A DNA stretch of 64,000 nucleotides, from assembly GCA_025024175.1 (NCBI GenBank), contig QCXZ01000138.1, forward strand, positions 47,153,092 through 47,217,091, in the 5' to 3' direction. Each line of letters opens with the position of its first letter. The first letter of the stretch is position 1. This stretch comes from Rhyzopertha dominica. Taxonomy: Eukaryota > Arthropoda > Insecta > Coleoptera > Bostrichidae. Both the position numbers and the translations under genes were made by a program. Below, piece by piece: positions 9,189 through 20,693 of this stretch. The notes under the pieces are model-generated. The model saw only the letters and a list, made by a program, of their open reading frames with translations. It was not told the DNA's origin and searched no databases.

Positions 9189-10765
9189 TGACAGTACTTT
9201 TCAGGAATGTATTCACCTGCAAAAACCAATCAAATCTTATAATCAATTCATTCGTAACGTTGTTTTGTGTGTTTGTTTTATTGTATTGGTGAAATAAATA
9301 TTTTTCTATAAATTACGTTGTCCGCATCTTGTTTTGAACTGGTTACATTTACAAATAAGGCAAAAGCGCTTAAAGCTTTGTCAGCTTTAAAATTTCAGGG
9401 AGCTGGTGTGACTTCCTGTCTTTTATATCATCTGTCCCCTACTCCCGTAACTTGTTAAAAGTTTGGGGTTTTTTTAAACAGGTTTATCTTCACAAAGCCT
9501 TGAAAGCCCATCCAGTTCTATTGGCATCCATTTTCCTTACCTCGTTAAAAGTTTTTGGGCCAAGAAACACCGTTATCTCTGCACATTGGTAATTGAAATT
9601 GCTTATCTTAACCTTAAGGTCACCTAGGGTTCGGAAAGTTCAAGAAATAGCTTTCAAGTAATAATAATAAAGCACTTAATATAGTGGTTAAGGCTTCCAC
9701 GGCCGGAGTCCGACTGGTAGGTACTTCCGGATTAGTTGATATATTTATCCACTACTGACATTTAACACGTGAAGGCTTTATTTGATGTGACTTCATGTTG
9801 CTATTGTCTTTAGCAGAGATCAACGGCTATTAGGTTACCAATAATATCCTACAACGTGGGTGCTCTCGACGCACAAAAGGTGGTGATGATCTCCTTCGAG
9901 CGTTGTGAGCATCTCGTTTTCACGTACCAAAATGCTGAGACACCATTTACTGCGGGACATGGGATTTTAGCTGTAGGTTATTGCCTGCGAGAACCACTCC
10001 GAATAAAATATACAAGGCTGTATTTATTGCATACGTTCCCATATGTAACTTAATACAAAAATACAGAGCTTTCTAAATTTAAATATATAACCTGGGTAGG
10101 TTAGGTACTAGTTTCTGGAACAAACTAGAAAAAAATTTATACATATACAACTATTTACTTACTTATTCTGTATCCTATTCTGAGAAGTTGTTATTAATAC
10201 ATAATTATATTATCAGGTGGCTGTATATTAAAAGTCTTTTTTCTACTTTTATTACATGGTTTACACATTTTTCCCATTTTCAATTTGTATGTATTTTTAT
10301 AGTTGAAGCAACACAGTCGCCCCCTTCATAGCATATGCCGTTTTTCCCAATGTACGTAAAGGAAGTCTTCTTCTTGTGCTGTCTCTTAATCTTTCACAGT
10401 TAATCCTTTATAGTTGTATATTTAATTTTCAATAAATCCGCAGTCCTTATTTTCCAAATGCTGTTTCTCAGACAAAAGAATTTCATAATAAACTGTTTCC
10501 CCGTCTATAGGCCGCGATATTATCTTCAACGAAATCAGAAATCTGCAAATTTTCGTTGCCATCACTAGATTACTNGTGGAGGCAGACATTCTATTATCTT
10601 ACACAATCTGTCTATGTCCACTGGACGTTAATGAGACATTTTTATAAACACCACACATCTGCTACTGACAGCACCTATCTTTAGGCCCCTGTCATACTCC
10701 CAAGAAGTAAATCATTCAAATAATATATGAATCCAGTTTACATTGACAGTTTCATTTGAGAGAGG
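9189..10765. other. unassigned sequence
   Basis: No gene. Near 9687-9705, GGCTTCCACGGCCGG resembles the GGCTTTCACGG-type word that accompanies the PLE termini at 31.99 and 40.06 kb, so a worn PLE end may lie here. The open frame at 9856-10053 has no family motif. Confidence 0.35.
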
Positions 10766-11340
10766 GTAAGCCTGGTCGCGTATTGCCATTGTGGTGTACA
10801 GTACAGAACCTCTGTTGTCTGTAGCGCGCACCGCTTTGGTACTGTGATACTTCATTTTATAGTACGCGACACAGAGCACGGGGTAGTTTTGGTAGGTAAC
10901 ACAAATGGCTCTGTGGTAATCAGCTCACACAGCACTTCATTCGCTCAGTCTCACGTTCTGTTTTTTTTTGTGGCAAACTTTTGGGACAGAAGGTGTTATT
11001 TACGTTGGTAAGTTGCTGAAATTGTTTGTTAATTAGCGGATCATTGCGAGAATTTGTTGGTATCAACCCAACCGCAAATTTGACTGCTGGAATGTAAAAC
11101 TACCGAAAGTGAGTGCTGTTTTAGAGTACTTAATGTGAGTCTGGTATTTCAAAACGTGTCAAATAATTTAGCAGCATATACCTATAGGGTGTCTCAAAAA
11201 TCGGTGACACAGCTTAGGCACAGATTTCTTACCCCATAAGAAAGCGCCAAAGATATTTGATAAACATGGTAATAAAAACAATATGTAGAATGGTGAAAAC
11301 TACCTCCAACCCTAAATGCACAACAATTTTTATTAGTTGA

Positions 11341-11771
11341 ACTATAAAAACCATAGCTAATCTTGATAACGACCAAGAAATTGAGACCTTCAATAAAGAA
11401 GCTGCAGAACTTCGTTGTCACATTGACCGTTTACTGTCCACGCTAGACAAAAATAGAAGTTCTCAAATCAATCTCTCTCTGTTCAAATTTAACAAGATGC
11501 TGCAAAATATAAAGACACCCTCTCAGATAATATACTTTTTGGAAGCTATAGTACGAAGACGAAGATCTAGAAAAAATAAAGTCCAAGCAACGTCGGTTTG
11601 TCGTCGCAAACAGAGAGGATTGCCACAATCTGGCAGAATTCAAGCTGGACGACCTTCCAACAAGGAACGTGCGAAATGCAGGCCCAACCTTTCATTAAAT
11701 GTTACGGAAAACTACCGAAAAGCAAACTGTATTAAATGTAAACCCATAAGGGACTGTTTAAAATGTGGTAA
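11341..11771 (+). CDS. exon-like open frame, zinc-finger/SWIM-like basic protein, unidentified
   Basis: One frame is open from just after a TGA at 11338-11340 through GGTAAGT at 11766-11771, a consensus splice donor; beyond it the frame runs into apparent intron and ends at 11847. A possible acceptor AG lies at about 11354-11355. Residues include an acidic N-terminal helix (DQEIETFNKEAAELRCHID), a middle KMLQNIKTPSQ, a basic RRRRSRKNK, VCRRKQRG, a GRPS AT-hook-like word, NLSLNVTEN, and cysteines in NCIKCKPIRDCLKCG. The 'RRK-x-RG ... GRP ... LS-x-NV-x-x-N' order recalls a widespread group of uncharacterised, transposon-associated or SWIM-domain proteins. That is recognition by eye and gives no function. 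It lies inside the inverted-repeat element, so it is probably its gene. Confidence 0.4.
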
Positions 11772-12395
11772 GTTTACTTTTTTACCTTTAAAATTTATGT
11801 TCATGTGTGTTTATGTGATAAAAAATAAAGTGCTCATATACATGTAGTTCATCCACCATCTACATTAATTTTCTGTCACTCCAAGGTAAACAACTGAATC
11901 GCTGCAGGACGAGATTTCATTGGTCAGCTTTCTAGGAACATTCAAACGTTAAATTCGCCTGAATTCTCCTTAGGTACCTATTCTGGAATGAAAACNTTTC
12001 TCAGCACGTTTGTGGATTTTGGAAACTGAAAGCACTTGTCAAAACGAATTTCCTAATCAGTGTGANGTTATTTTGTCGTGTTATTATAAGTAATTAATTA
12101 TTTATTTATTTGCGATTGAAATTAATGTTGAGATTGACTTGAAGTAATAGCGAAATGCGAGATACCATTGCAGTTCACCAAATAAAATTTTTTGTACGCG
12201 TCAAAGTGACTCGTGCTCTGTACCGCGCGCTCTATTGGCAAAGGCTAGGTAATTGGGTATTTGCCATGTATTTATATTTTGTTAAATTGCAAATTGATAG
12301 GTAGCAGCTAATCCACAAAACAGCTGTGACAGCTTATAAATTCAAAAAAATGGATCGTAAGGTGTATTTTTAATATTAAAAATGTGAATATTTAA

Positions 12396-13396
12396 AGTGA
12401 CCGCCAAAACGCGAACATATTGGCCGTGACGTCAGGTGTCTTGTAAATGGCCGCTTGTTTACATCTGAGATCAACGCGTCACGCGTCAGCCTCAGCCCGT
12501 CAATTTATCAGTTTGTTGTTTGCGTTCATTTTGTGACAAGCGAATTAAAATGCGCGAAGAAAAAGTGAAATACTTATGCGTTATGAGTTCTGATTACATG
12601 TTCATTGTTATGGAATTTCTGTACAGCGACGAGCGGTTCAACGCGGCGGAGATGAGGAACGTAAAAGCAACAGCATAAGTGAACTTTATATCAAATTAAC
12701 GTAACATTGATAATTTGATCACAGAGGGTTGCTGGAAACATACTATCTGTAAACATAAAAATGTACCCTAAACTTGACATTTGTTTTAGAGGTCAGAATA
12801 AATATAAATTGCCATTTATTTTCGGGGCTCTTGGGGCTCGTTTTCGGTCTGGCTAACAATCGAATATATGGGGAATAACGTCCTTCTTTAATATAACATT
12901 TCTCTCTATCAACTTAAAAAGCATATAATTTTTCATATCCTCTGCAAGCTATAACAAAATGGAAACTGAATGGTAAACAGTTATAACCCCAAAAAGAGTA
13001 TAAAACTTACAGTAAGAATTAAGATGATCTTCACAACAGAAAAATAAACTTTGCGATTTCGGCATATCACGTCTAGGGGCCTTAAACAACTTTTTCATAC
13101 GTTGATAATCTCGAGGAACGGTTACAAAAATTTTGTTAGCTGTACTGACTTAAGTACTTTTATAACCATGTACAAAACAACACTTGTGTTTTCCATATAT
13201 AATAGATGCTTATAAAACTACACAAATCACTTTTTAGCGCGACCTCTTACACCGTCCTTTCAATAAAACCACACAAAAGCTTTTCCAATACAGAAATGAT
13301 ACTACACCATTAAACAGCACGCTCCTCGGTAATGTTTACATGACACCTGACGTCACGAGTTGAATAACCTTGGATAGATGCGTTTTGGCGGTGACT
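12396..13396. mobile_element. 1.0-kb nested MITE with ~55-bp inverted repeats
   Basis: The ends are AGTGACCGCCAAAACGC (12396 on) and its inverse AGTCACCGCCAAAACGC (ending 13396). Pairing resumes inside at GTGACGTCAGGTGTC with TGTAAA. The interior is AT-rich and encodes at most a 42-residue peptide. It sits inside the 2.85-kb element. No target duplication is clear. Confidence 0.6.
12550..12678 (+). CDS. short hypothetical frame inside the MITE
   Basis: ATG at 12550 to TAA at 12676-12678 gives 42 residues starting MREEKVKYLC and containing MEFLYSDERFNAAEM. The local sequence is more GC-rich and more codon-like than its surroundings. It could be a leftover N-terminal exon of an autonomous parent. 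No domain is recognised and chance is possible. Confidence 0.2.
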   Translation: MREEKVKYLCVMSSDYMFIVMEFLYSDERFNAAEMRNVKATA

Positions 13397-13719
13397 CCTA
13401 AGATTCGAATTTCAGACCTGAAATTCTCTACCTAAAAATATTTTTTTTGTTTTTTTTTAACATGGCGTACGATATATATGCACTTCAAAATTCATTTTAC
13501 GTAATTTTCAAAAAAAGTGATGATACCCAATTATAACAGTACCAAAGCGGTGCGCGCTACAGACAGCAGGGTGTCTGTACTGTACACCACAATGGCAATA
13601 CGCAGCCGGGTCTGCCTTGAAATGTACCTACTAGCTAAGGGATGATCGACTGGAAGACTTATTGCTGGTTTGTATATCATCACGATATTTTAACTTACGT
13701 TGTATTAAAAATTTACGAG

Positions 13720-14345
13720 AACATAGAAGAAATGTCTGAACTATATTTCTTTTTCCAAGGTATTAAATAATCTACTTCTCTCAATAGTTGTAGCAAAATG
13801 GTTAGTTTTAGGACACACGTGGATAAATTTCTAACATTATTTTTCAGCAAGGGGTAAATTTTGTTAATTTTGTTCGTTTCGGGTACTCTCATAAAATTTG
13901 TCAGGCAATAGTGCATTGTTAAAAAGACTCGGTTATTGTAGTTCAGTCGGGATATTTTATTGCAACTAGAAGCAGAAAGTTGGTCCTGTTCCTAGAAGGT
14001 TCTGACCGTTGCGGTTCTTTTGTGTTTGGGGTACACGGCTTAAAAACTACGTTGGTTAGCGCGCGAAACCTCTCAGTTCATAGTAAATTCGGCATAGTTG
14101 ATAGAAATGATTGATTCGGTTGCTCAATCTCCTCAGAAGATTAAGTAAAGATTTAGTTACGATTGGCAACCATATAAAGTTTTTCCTGAAGTTTTCTTTA
14201 CAAGATGTTGCATATTGAAATGAAGATTGTCGATCTTAGTAATCAAAGTCGTTGCCATATCGCTTGGTATCTTAACTTCAGCTTGGGGATATCCACGAGT
14301 TAGTTAGGTCTGATTAAAATTGTTTAGCTTTGGTTAGCTTTGATT
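13720..14345 (+). repeat. Gypsy-like interspersed repeat, copy 1
   Basis: Aligns by eye, with gaps, to the reverse complement of about 34250-34690. Shared blocks include GTACTCTCATAA, TCCTGTTCCTAGAAGG-like, GGGGTACAC, GGTTAGCGCGC, AGAAATGATTGATTCG, TTGCTCAATCTCCT, TATTGAAATGAA and TTGTTTAGC. Copy 2 continues into a gag-like frame, so both are taken as pieces of one LTR-retrotransposon family. This copy has no usable frame. Confidence 0.5.
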
Positions 14346-15099
14346 TAGATTTTGATTTTGATAATTTGACAATTGGTTGTCAACGGGAATATGACCAGTG
14401 CGAGGATTAGAGAATAGCAAGTGGGGGTAGTTTTGACCAATCAGGTCGCAGTTCAGAAACCCCCCGCAAGTAACGTATTTTTTTAAGTTAGAATCTTCAG
14501 TGTACGTTCCATCCTCTTAGATACCAGAAGAAATGTAACTTCTAGTCTAGTTCGCGATGTATAGAAAAATGTTGGGTAAAGCCAGTTAACAAGTCTTAAA
14601 AGTTAGATTAAAATATGGTAAGTCACTCGTCCCGGTATTTTGGAAATTCATTTTTAATTAGTTCAAACTTGCGTACAGGTCAAATTTGTTAATGCACGGG
14701 TTGAGGTCGTATTCTCGTTCAATGAGTATCATATTGTAACGAATATTTGGGAGGCACATCAGTTTTGTTGATCGGTAAGCAAGCAAGATAATTCGGCCAC
14801 ATCGAATTTGATGTTAGGCCTGCCACATAGTAAAGCCAGCATCTGAAAATGCTGAAAATCTTGAGCTATTGCACTAAAAAGGAGTTAACGCCGCAAATTC
14901 TCAAGTTTAGCATTTCAATATTTCAGTAAACTGTAGCAAGCAAAACATTTAACGTTCATTACAAAATGTAAGGTCAAAGTTCAGTGCTTCTAGCCTTCTT
15001 AAGGAGTTGAATCGGCACGAACTTCAGACATGAACATCTCCCATTTGAAGTCTGTTATATTCCTCATTAGAGCTCCTAAACCCCTCAAATTCCCTTTAT
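14346..15099. other. unassigned sequence
   Basis: No gene or paired termini found. Confidence 0.4.
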
Positions 15100-15500
15100 T
15101 CCTTTGCCCCAAGTTTGCACACGAACTTCGTGTAATTCCATAAGCACCTGTTGTTAATAAGACTGCATGCAAAGCAGAGGTCCCTTAGGAGGAAAGTTCG
15201 ACTGCCCAAGGTAGCAAAAAGGAACAGTCGAGCTAAGTCCACCCGGTTTTGTGCCACGCTAACAAAATCACTACCCGAGTCTCTGCACTCGACATGCAGC
15301 GCTCTTTGATGCATGTCGTGCATTTGAAAGCTGGCTCCCCGGAGACGGCGAGGCGCTGCATTCCGTTTGCATATGTGGATTTCAAGTTCTGCACGGGGAT
15401 TCCCCACCGGGAAGTCCTTTTTCTTTAATGGCATTGTCAATAGGATTCCATGTGCGAAAATCGAATTTAAAGTGAATTTAAGAAAGTCTAGCACGCCGTC
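15100..15500. other. GC-rich island 2
   Basis: Non-repetitive GC-rich block. The minus frame 15096-15530 is open for 144 codons, the longest unexplained frame in the window, but has no recognised domain and coincides with the composition shift that makes stops rare. Regulatory DNA or an exon cannot be told apart here; I favour non-coding. Confidence 0.35.
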
Positions 15501-15556
15501 CAAAACATAATCAGAAGAACGATAAATCAACAGGTGTTTGATCGTATGTTTTCAAA

Positions 15557-15557
<1 letters not shown>

Positions 15558-15602
<45 letters not shown>

Positions 15603-15652
15603 TAATAATAATAATAATAATAACAATAATAATAATAATAATAATAATAATT
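15558..15652. repeat. (AAT)n microsatellite, tail of the adjacent LINE
   Basis: About 95 bp of AAT units with two small interruptions. On the minus strand it reads (ATT)n directly after the LINE's terminal AATAAATT, as expected for a LINE that ends in a short tandem tail. The LINE at 58.7-60.8 kb ends in ATTATTATT too. Confidence 0.9.
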
Positions 15653-17934
15653 TATTCGCTGCAAATAAAAAATAAAATTATTACAAAACATTGGCACGAA
15701 ATGGCTTGCATTCACTTATCCACAATGGTGTGGTAAATGATCTTCCATGCAACCAATAAATGAAAAATAATAACAAATATCGTCATGCTCAAGATAAACA
15801 AAGATAAAAATTATATGCATATTTCTAAATACAGAATCCACACCCAATAACTAACTGAAAGTAAGTTTTAAGGGTTAAGAAATTAAATAATGTACAGACG
15901 TAAGCGGGTCAATAAACATTAAGTGAAATAAAGAACTACGAAATACATTCTATAGCAACACCAAAAAAAGAAAGAAAGAGCAGTAATTAGACAGTAAAGG
16001 TCACTTGAATCTCATCGATGAAAAGCAACAACTTTAATCGTTTTTAAAAATTAAACAACGTGTATGATTGTATAAGTCTATAAACTAAGTTTACAACCTT
16101 ACAAGCGACATAAGAAAAGGATCTTGTAAAAAGCGACGTTCTATGCCTAGGTATAGATGCAGTGAGTATTTTTCTGGTACCAAAATTGTGCCTTGTGTGA
16201 ATGAAATTTAATTTGCTGTGAAGATTTATTGGTACTTTACCAGTTATTAAACTGTGCACTTAAGAGGCGTAATGCAGAAACCTGCGCCTATAAAGCGGCA
16301 GCCACCCAACATCCTCCAATCTAGAGGTTACCGATTGACAATAGCTCTAACACATGCGTTTTGAACACGTTGAAGTCGTTGAGCATTGTATCGTGTTAAG
16401 CACGGGCCCATACACCACGTCACAATAATTAACATGAGAAAGAACAAGCGTATCGCAAAGTATAATTCTAGTTTTCATTAATAACACTTTAAAGTGAGCA
16501 TATATAAGTTTAAGCTGTACAATTTACTTATGACGTGGCTAATATGTTAGTCAAATCTAAGCTCCGTATCCAAGTATAGTCCAAGATTTTTTACAACGTC
16601 CACAACAGGTAGGCATTCTCCGTTAATGACAATTTTAAAAGATGGTAATGTGCGTTTTCTTGCGCTTTTGTTTCCAAATAACATGAGCTGCGATTTTGTA
16701 GGGTTTAGCTTGAGACAGTATTTATTTGTTATCTGAAACAAGCAATGAAGGTCAGCATTAATTAGAGCTACAGCAACATCAGGGTTGAATTCCTGAATGA
16801 ATAATATAGCTGAGTATCGTCGGCGTAGAAATGTGAAGAACAGTTAATTATATGGTCTTTGAAAAGGGAAGTATAAATGACAAATAGTAATGGACCCAGT
16901 ATCGACCCTTGCGGTACTCCATTTACAACTTCAAGAGCTTCAGAAAGTACATTGTCATATTTAGCGTACTGTTTGCGACCCATGATGTAGTTGCGTATGA
17001 GTGTCAGAGACGCATTGCTGAGCCCTATGTTGTGTAACATTCGAAGAAGCATTAATTAATCCCGTCAAAAGCTTTTGTGAAGTCTAGCAGAACCAATGCC
17101 GTAATTTCGGCATTATAGGATGCTTGTATGATATCATCCACTACAGTTAATAAAGCAGAAACGCAGCTATGCTTGGATCTAAAACTAGATTGTTAATGAG
17201 GAATTATGGAATATAAATCAACATGTGCGCGTAATTGTTCATACAAAATTTTTTCATATAATTTTGAAAGTAAGGGTAATACACTAATTGGTCGTAAATC
17301 ATTAAATATTGTGGGTTTTCTATTTTTTTTGGAACAGGAATGACGTAAGCAACCTTCGAATCAGTAGGAAATACATTAATTTCTATAGCACAATTGATTA
17401 TATGTGTACATGTAGACAGCAGTGACACAACATCGTTAGCCCTATACCATCAGACCCTATAGCATTAGATCTAATACTTTTAAGTGCAATACTCACAATA
17501 TTAACATTAACTGGTGTAAAGGTAAATTCACCCACGGCTTCTCTGACGGTCATTTGCAGTTTTGAGAGGGTTTCTGCATCCGGAGCAGTATTTGCTTGTA
17601 ACGCCATAATAAAATGCTTATTTAATTCATTTAAAGTTAATAAATTATCTGGCAAAGCTACATGTTTTTCTCTAGTATTGTAGATGTTTAAATTGCTCAA
17701 TTCTTTGTACAACACTCTAGTATTAGCACCATTCTGCAACGCGATGAGTTCTAGCTTTCATTTGGTATACCCGGGATCAGGATATCTAGACGGTCAACGC
17801 AAAGGTGCATTATTTGCTCCCTTACCAATTCACTATCTAGGGTACTTTTCGTTAAGATAGATATAGTAGATGAAAATGACATGGAAGATCGTTTACGTAG
17901 GTGGTGAAAAGGGTCAATAGACCCTTTACATTGC
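15653..17934 (-). pseudogene. Jockey-like LINE, 5'-truncated ORF2 remnant (LINE C)
   Basis: A reverse-transcriptase ORF of a non-LTR retrotransposon, read on the minus strand through several frame changes. In order: NGANTRVLYKELSNLNIYN (17740-17640), IKSIRSNAIGSDGIGL-like (near 17460), a segment with AYVIPVPKK (17330-17360), LLDFTKAFD (about 17070-17090), LSNASLTLIRNYIMGR, VNGVPQGSILGPLLFVIY (about 16920-16870), HFYADDTQLYYSF with an intact YADD catalytic box (about 16830-16790), CLKLNPTKSQLMLFG and VVKNLGLYLD (16741-16560). A C-terminal part holds RHNFGTRKI and TSLFTRSFSYVACKVVNL (16259-16044). The element ends at the (ATT)n tail. The endonuclease is missing and the 5' edge abuts the 3' end of LINE A at 17934/17935. 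Confidence 0.85.
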
Positions 17935-18760
17935 ATACATTACACAGTACTGTTAATGTCATGCGACTATGGTCGACTTCAAAGAGAAAATCTTTTCATT
18001 TAACTATAATAGATTTCGAATTTGCGCTCTATCCAGAATACACACGTGTATGTACATACTGTGGATAGAGTATTAGAGTATCAGACTTCGATTATCTTAA
18101 GCCAATATTCCACACCATCAAGACGATGAATAGACACAAAACCACCAGACCATATTGTACGGAGGCATCTGTTGACCATATGCTCACTTGTTTGGAGAGG
18201 GTCTCCACTTGCACAAGAAGGGTTGATAGATGGATCCCATTTATTACGAAAAAAGTTGCATTTCCATTGACCAGTGCAAAGGCGATTCGACGTGATCCAA
18301 GACTTTCCCGGGAGGTCAATCCCTGCCACCTTTTCTGTAGGATCCTTTATAAGATGTTTATTGAATATATCATGTTTCTTAAGTTGTCAAACAGAACACG
18401 GATCTTTTTCTTAACCGACGAAGTTCTGCCTATAATAATCAAGTTATGTAAATGCCAATTTCTACTGCGGTTATTCCGCTACCTTCTCCCCAGAAATCCT
18501 TTGGTTCCCGGAAATTCTTTTGCATTCAATTTGTGTCTTGTAAGTTTAAGTACACCTCTATGTAAATACCGGGTTCTACAGTCGTAACCAGAAATATTAT
18601 AGCCTTCTAGCTTTACTGTTGTGATTATATTATCCTCACACCAATGCTCTATAACAACGACAATGCCGATATTATTCCTCAACATTTTCTGTTGCCAACA
18701 GGTTGATAAAGAATGAGATGCAGCTTTGACGAAAGCCATCGATTTTTGAGGTACGTCGAA
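17935..18760 (-). pseudogene. internally deleted LINE: endonuclease start joined to C-terminal tail (LINE A)
   Basis: 18740-18590 reads as the beginning of an apurinic-type endonuclease domain (VVVIEHWCEDNI, KLEGYNISGYDCR). 18329-18081 reads as the C-terminal tail of the same kind of LINE protein: LPGKSWITSNRLCTGQWKC, NPSCASGDPLQTSEHMVNRC, a zinc-binding-like C-x-G ... T-x-E-H ... C pattern. The reverse transcriptase that should lie between them is absent. The 3' part (17935 to about 18345) aligns with LINE B (23448 to about 23885), including the shared end ATACATTACACAGTACTGT and an inverted ATCCAGA/TCTGGAT hairpin in the 3' region. Confidence 0.65.
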
Positions 18761-18889
18761 AAGAAACCTCCCAAACTCTTTTCGGGAGGAGCATGATCTG
18801 CTTCACTCTGGGCGCACAAACAAACGATCCGTGTAATATCAGCCCGTTCTCCACCGTACCCTGCGACTTATTTACACCTGTGCTCTAAA

Positions 18890-19230
18890 ATATCACGTCA
18901 TATTTCACAGTCCCGAGGCCGGTCCGGTGAGCCGGAGCGTTCATGTCGGCTCCGATGCGCAAATAGAGTGTTTTTTGTCCAGCTGCTGTGGCCAGTCGAG
19001 TGTGAATACGCCCGTGATAGCATCGGAATTGAGTTGCAGTGCAGAGGGATTTTGATAGCTTTCAATTTATGTGCTTAATGGCATAAAAACTTTAATATTT
19101 AAATTCGCGTTGCCGAAGACGTTAGCTGTGTAGGCGCGACGCCCGTGCGCAGCTGATTTATGCAGGGAGAGTGCGTTTTATAAGCTGGGATGGATGATTT
19201 TATCAAGGGAAGTGGGGATTCTGGAATACG
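18890..19230. other. GC-rich island 3
   Basis: GC-rich non-repetitive block with words such as GGCCGGTCCGGTGAGCCGG and GTAGGCGCGACGCCCGTGCG. No coding frame. Inferred regulatory candidate. Confidence 0.35.
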
Positions 19231-20691
19231 TTCGCTGTGTTCGGGTAAATATCACAGTGACCCACAACGAAGCAGTAGGAGCAATTTCAAAGATACCAAA
19301 CCCATGGACGTACCCAGCTTTTGGTCTACGGGGAGCAAAACAGGAACATTCTGTAGAGTATAATTCAACATAAATAATAAATATTTATAAGATATAGGTA
19401 ATTAAGTAATTAATGAAGTATTTATTCCATGAATAATCTTCGTGGATTTTCTGCAAGGCGACTTAAAACATCTTTTGTGAAGTAAAGACTCAAATTATTT
19501 TTACATTTTCTATGTACAGTGATCATACAAAACCCCTTTATTACTAATGCCGTTATTGATAAACTCAGGTGAGGCGCATTCAGTTGCATCGTTCTCTCGT
19601 TTAACAAAAAATGAATTGATCCATTTTATTTGGGAGAATAAAGATCCGTGATCATACGAAGTGCCAAAGGAACATAAATTTCAGCTAATTTCTACGAATA
19701 TGAGCACGATTTCTGATTCAGAATTAACACATATCAAAGACTAATGCACTAACCGATTCACTTTTAGTACAGTTTCAACTTCTCACACTAGAAGCTTTAG
19801 AAATTTAAGCTGAGTTCATATGTATAGGAGCTAAAGATACAATTGTAGTAATTTTTACTTCCCAGGGAAAGAGACTCGATGGATGATAACTAACACTATT
19901 AAAATTCGGAATGACAAATGCCTCAGCATTATGCGTCAAGCCAACCTTCTTAGATGGCAAGTGCATTGCTCTCAAAAATTAGCCGACCACTCAATATTTT
20001 AACCAAAATAAACTTCATTTAAATAAACAGAAATATATTTAATTGCATTTTTAACAACACACCGGGTTTTAATTCGTGCTGATAATGCTTTTACTGGATT
20101 CCTAAAACTTATAATAAATTATATTCGGATGGATTTTTTTTGTTTTTTGTATTAATTGTTCAACTGTAATGTGAAATTATAAATTTGGTGCAAAAGTTAG
20201 AGTTATCACCGAATAATATGACAGATTCTGATGTGATTCCATATAACAGTAGTTAGTTGAACAATCTTATAGAAAAAGGAAAGAGCTGAACTAAGCAGAA
20301 ATCGTGTTATGACTCATCCTGACCAAGATAGTCTTTTAAAGCTATATTCGCCCTAAGACAAGGATTCATAACAACAAGAATGTTGCAGTTTTAGCTTCAA
20401 AACGCACATGGCATCTATTAGGCTTGGAACTTATCAGGAAGGTCATTTGCAAAGGTCAAATATGACTGGATGAAAACTGTGAAATATACTTGCCTATAAA
20501 TTTTACTGTATTTACAATTTTGTAAATAAGACAATTTTTAGGTGTACACACATAATTAACCAGCTAAATATATGGGAAATTGGAAAGGCCCAAAGTTGGC
20601 AACCCAGGTCCGGGGGGTCCGGGGGGGGGTGGCGCTCCATCGTAAAGCAGCTACATGAAATTTCTTATTTGAATATCGAATATTGAATATA
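19231..20691. other. unassigned AT-rich sequence
   Basis: No gene seen. A G-rich run lies near 20610-20630, next to the Tc1-type element. Confidence 0.4.
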
Positions 20692-20693
20692 TA

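Larger units (their letters stand above)
10766..13616. mobile_element. 2.85-kb element with ~80-bp terminal inverted repeats
   Basis: About 10766-10845 and 13537-13616 are inverted copies sharing long exact blocks (GCGTATTGCCATTGTGGTGT and GTAGCGCGCACCGCTTTGGT), with differences mostly transitions. Between them lie an exon-like frame ending at a strong splice donor (11341-11766) and a nested 1-kb MITE (12396-13396). No clear target duplication is visible. Long inverted repeats plus a spliced gene would fit a Mutator-like or other large cut-and-paste element, but no transposase catalytic motif was recognised, so the superfamily is open. Confidence 0.6.

Noticed and set aside
11180..11215. TATAGGGTGTCTCAAAAATC as a mariner-type end
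   Set aside because: No inverse partner found in the window.
14485..14510. CTGAAGA on the minus strand at about 14,500
   Set aside because: No second core box within reach.
18126..18587. 153-codon plus-strand frame
   Set aside because: Antisense to LINE A; the minus strand carries the recognisable endonuclease and tail motifs.
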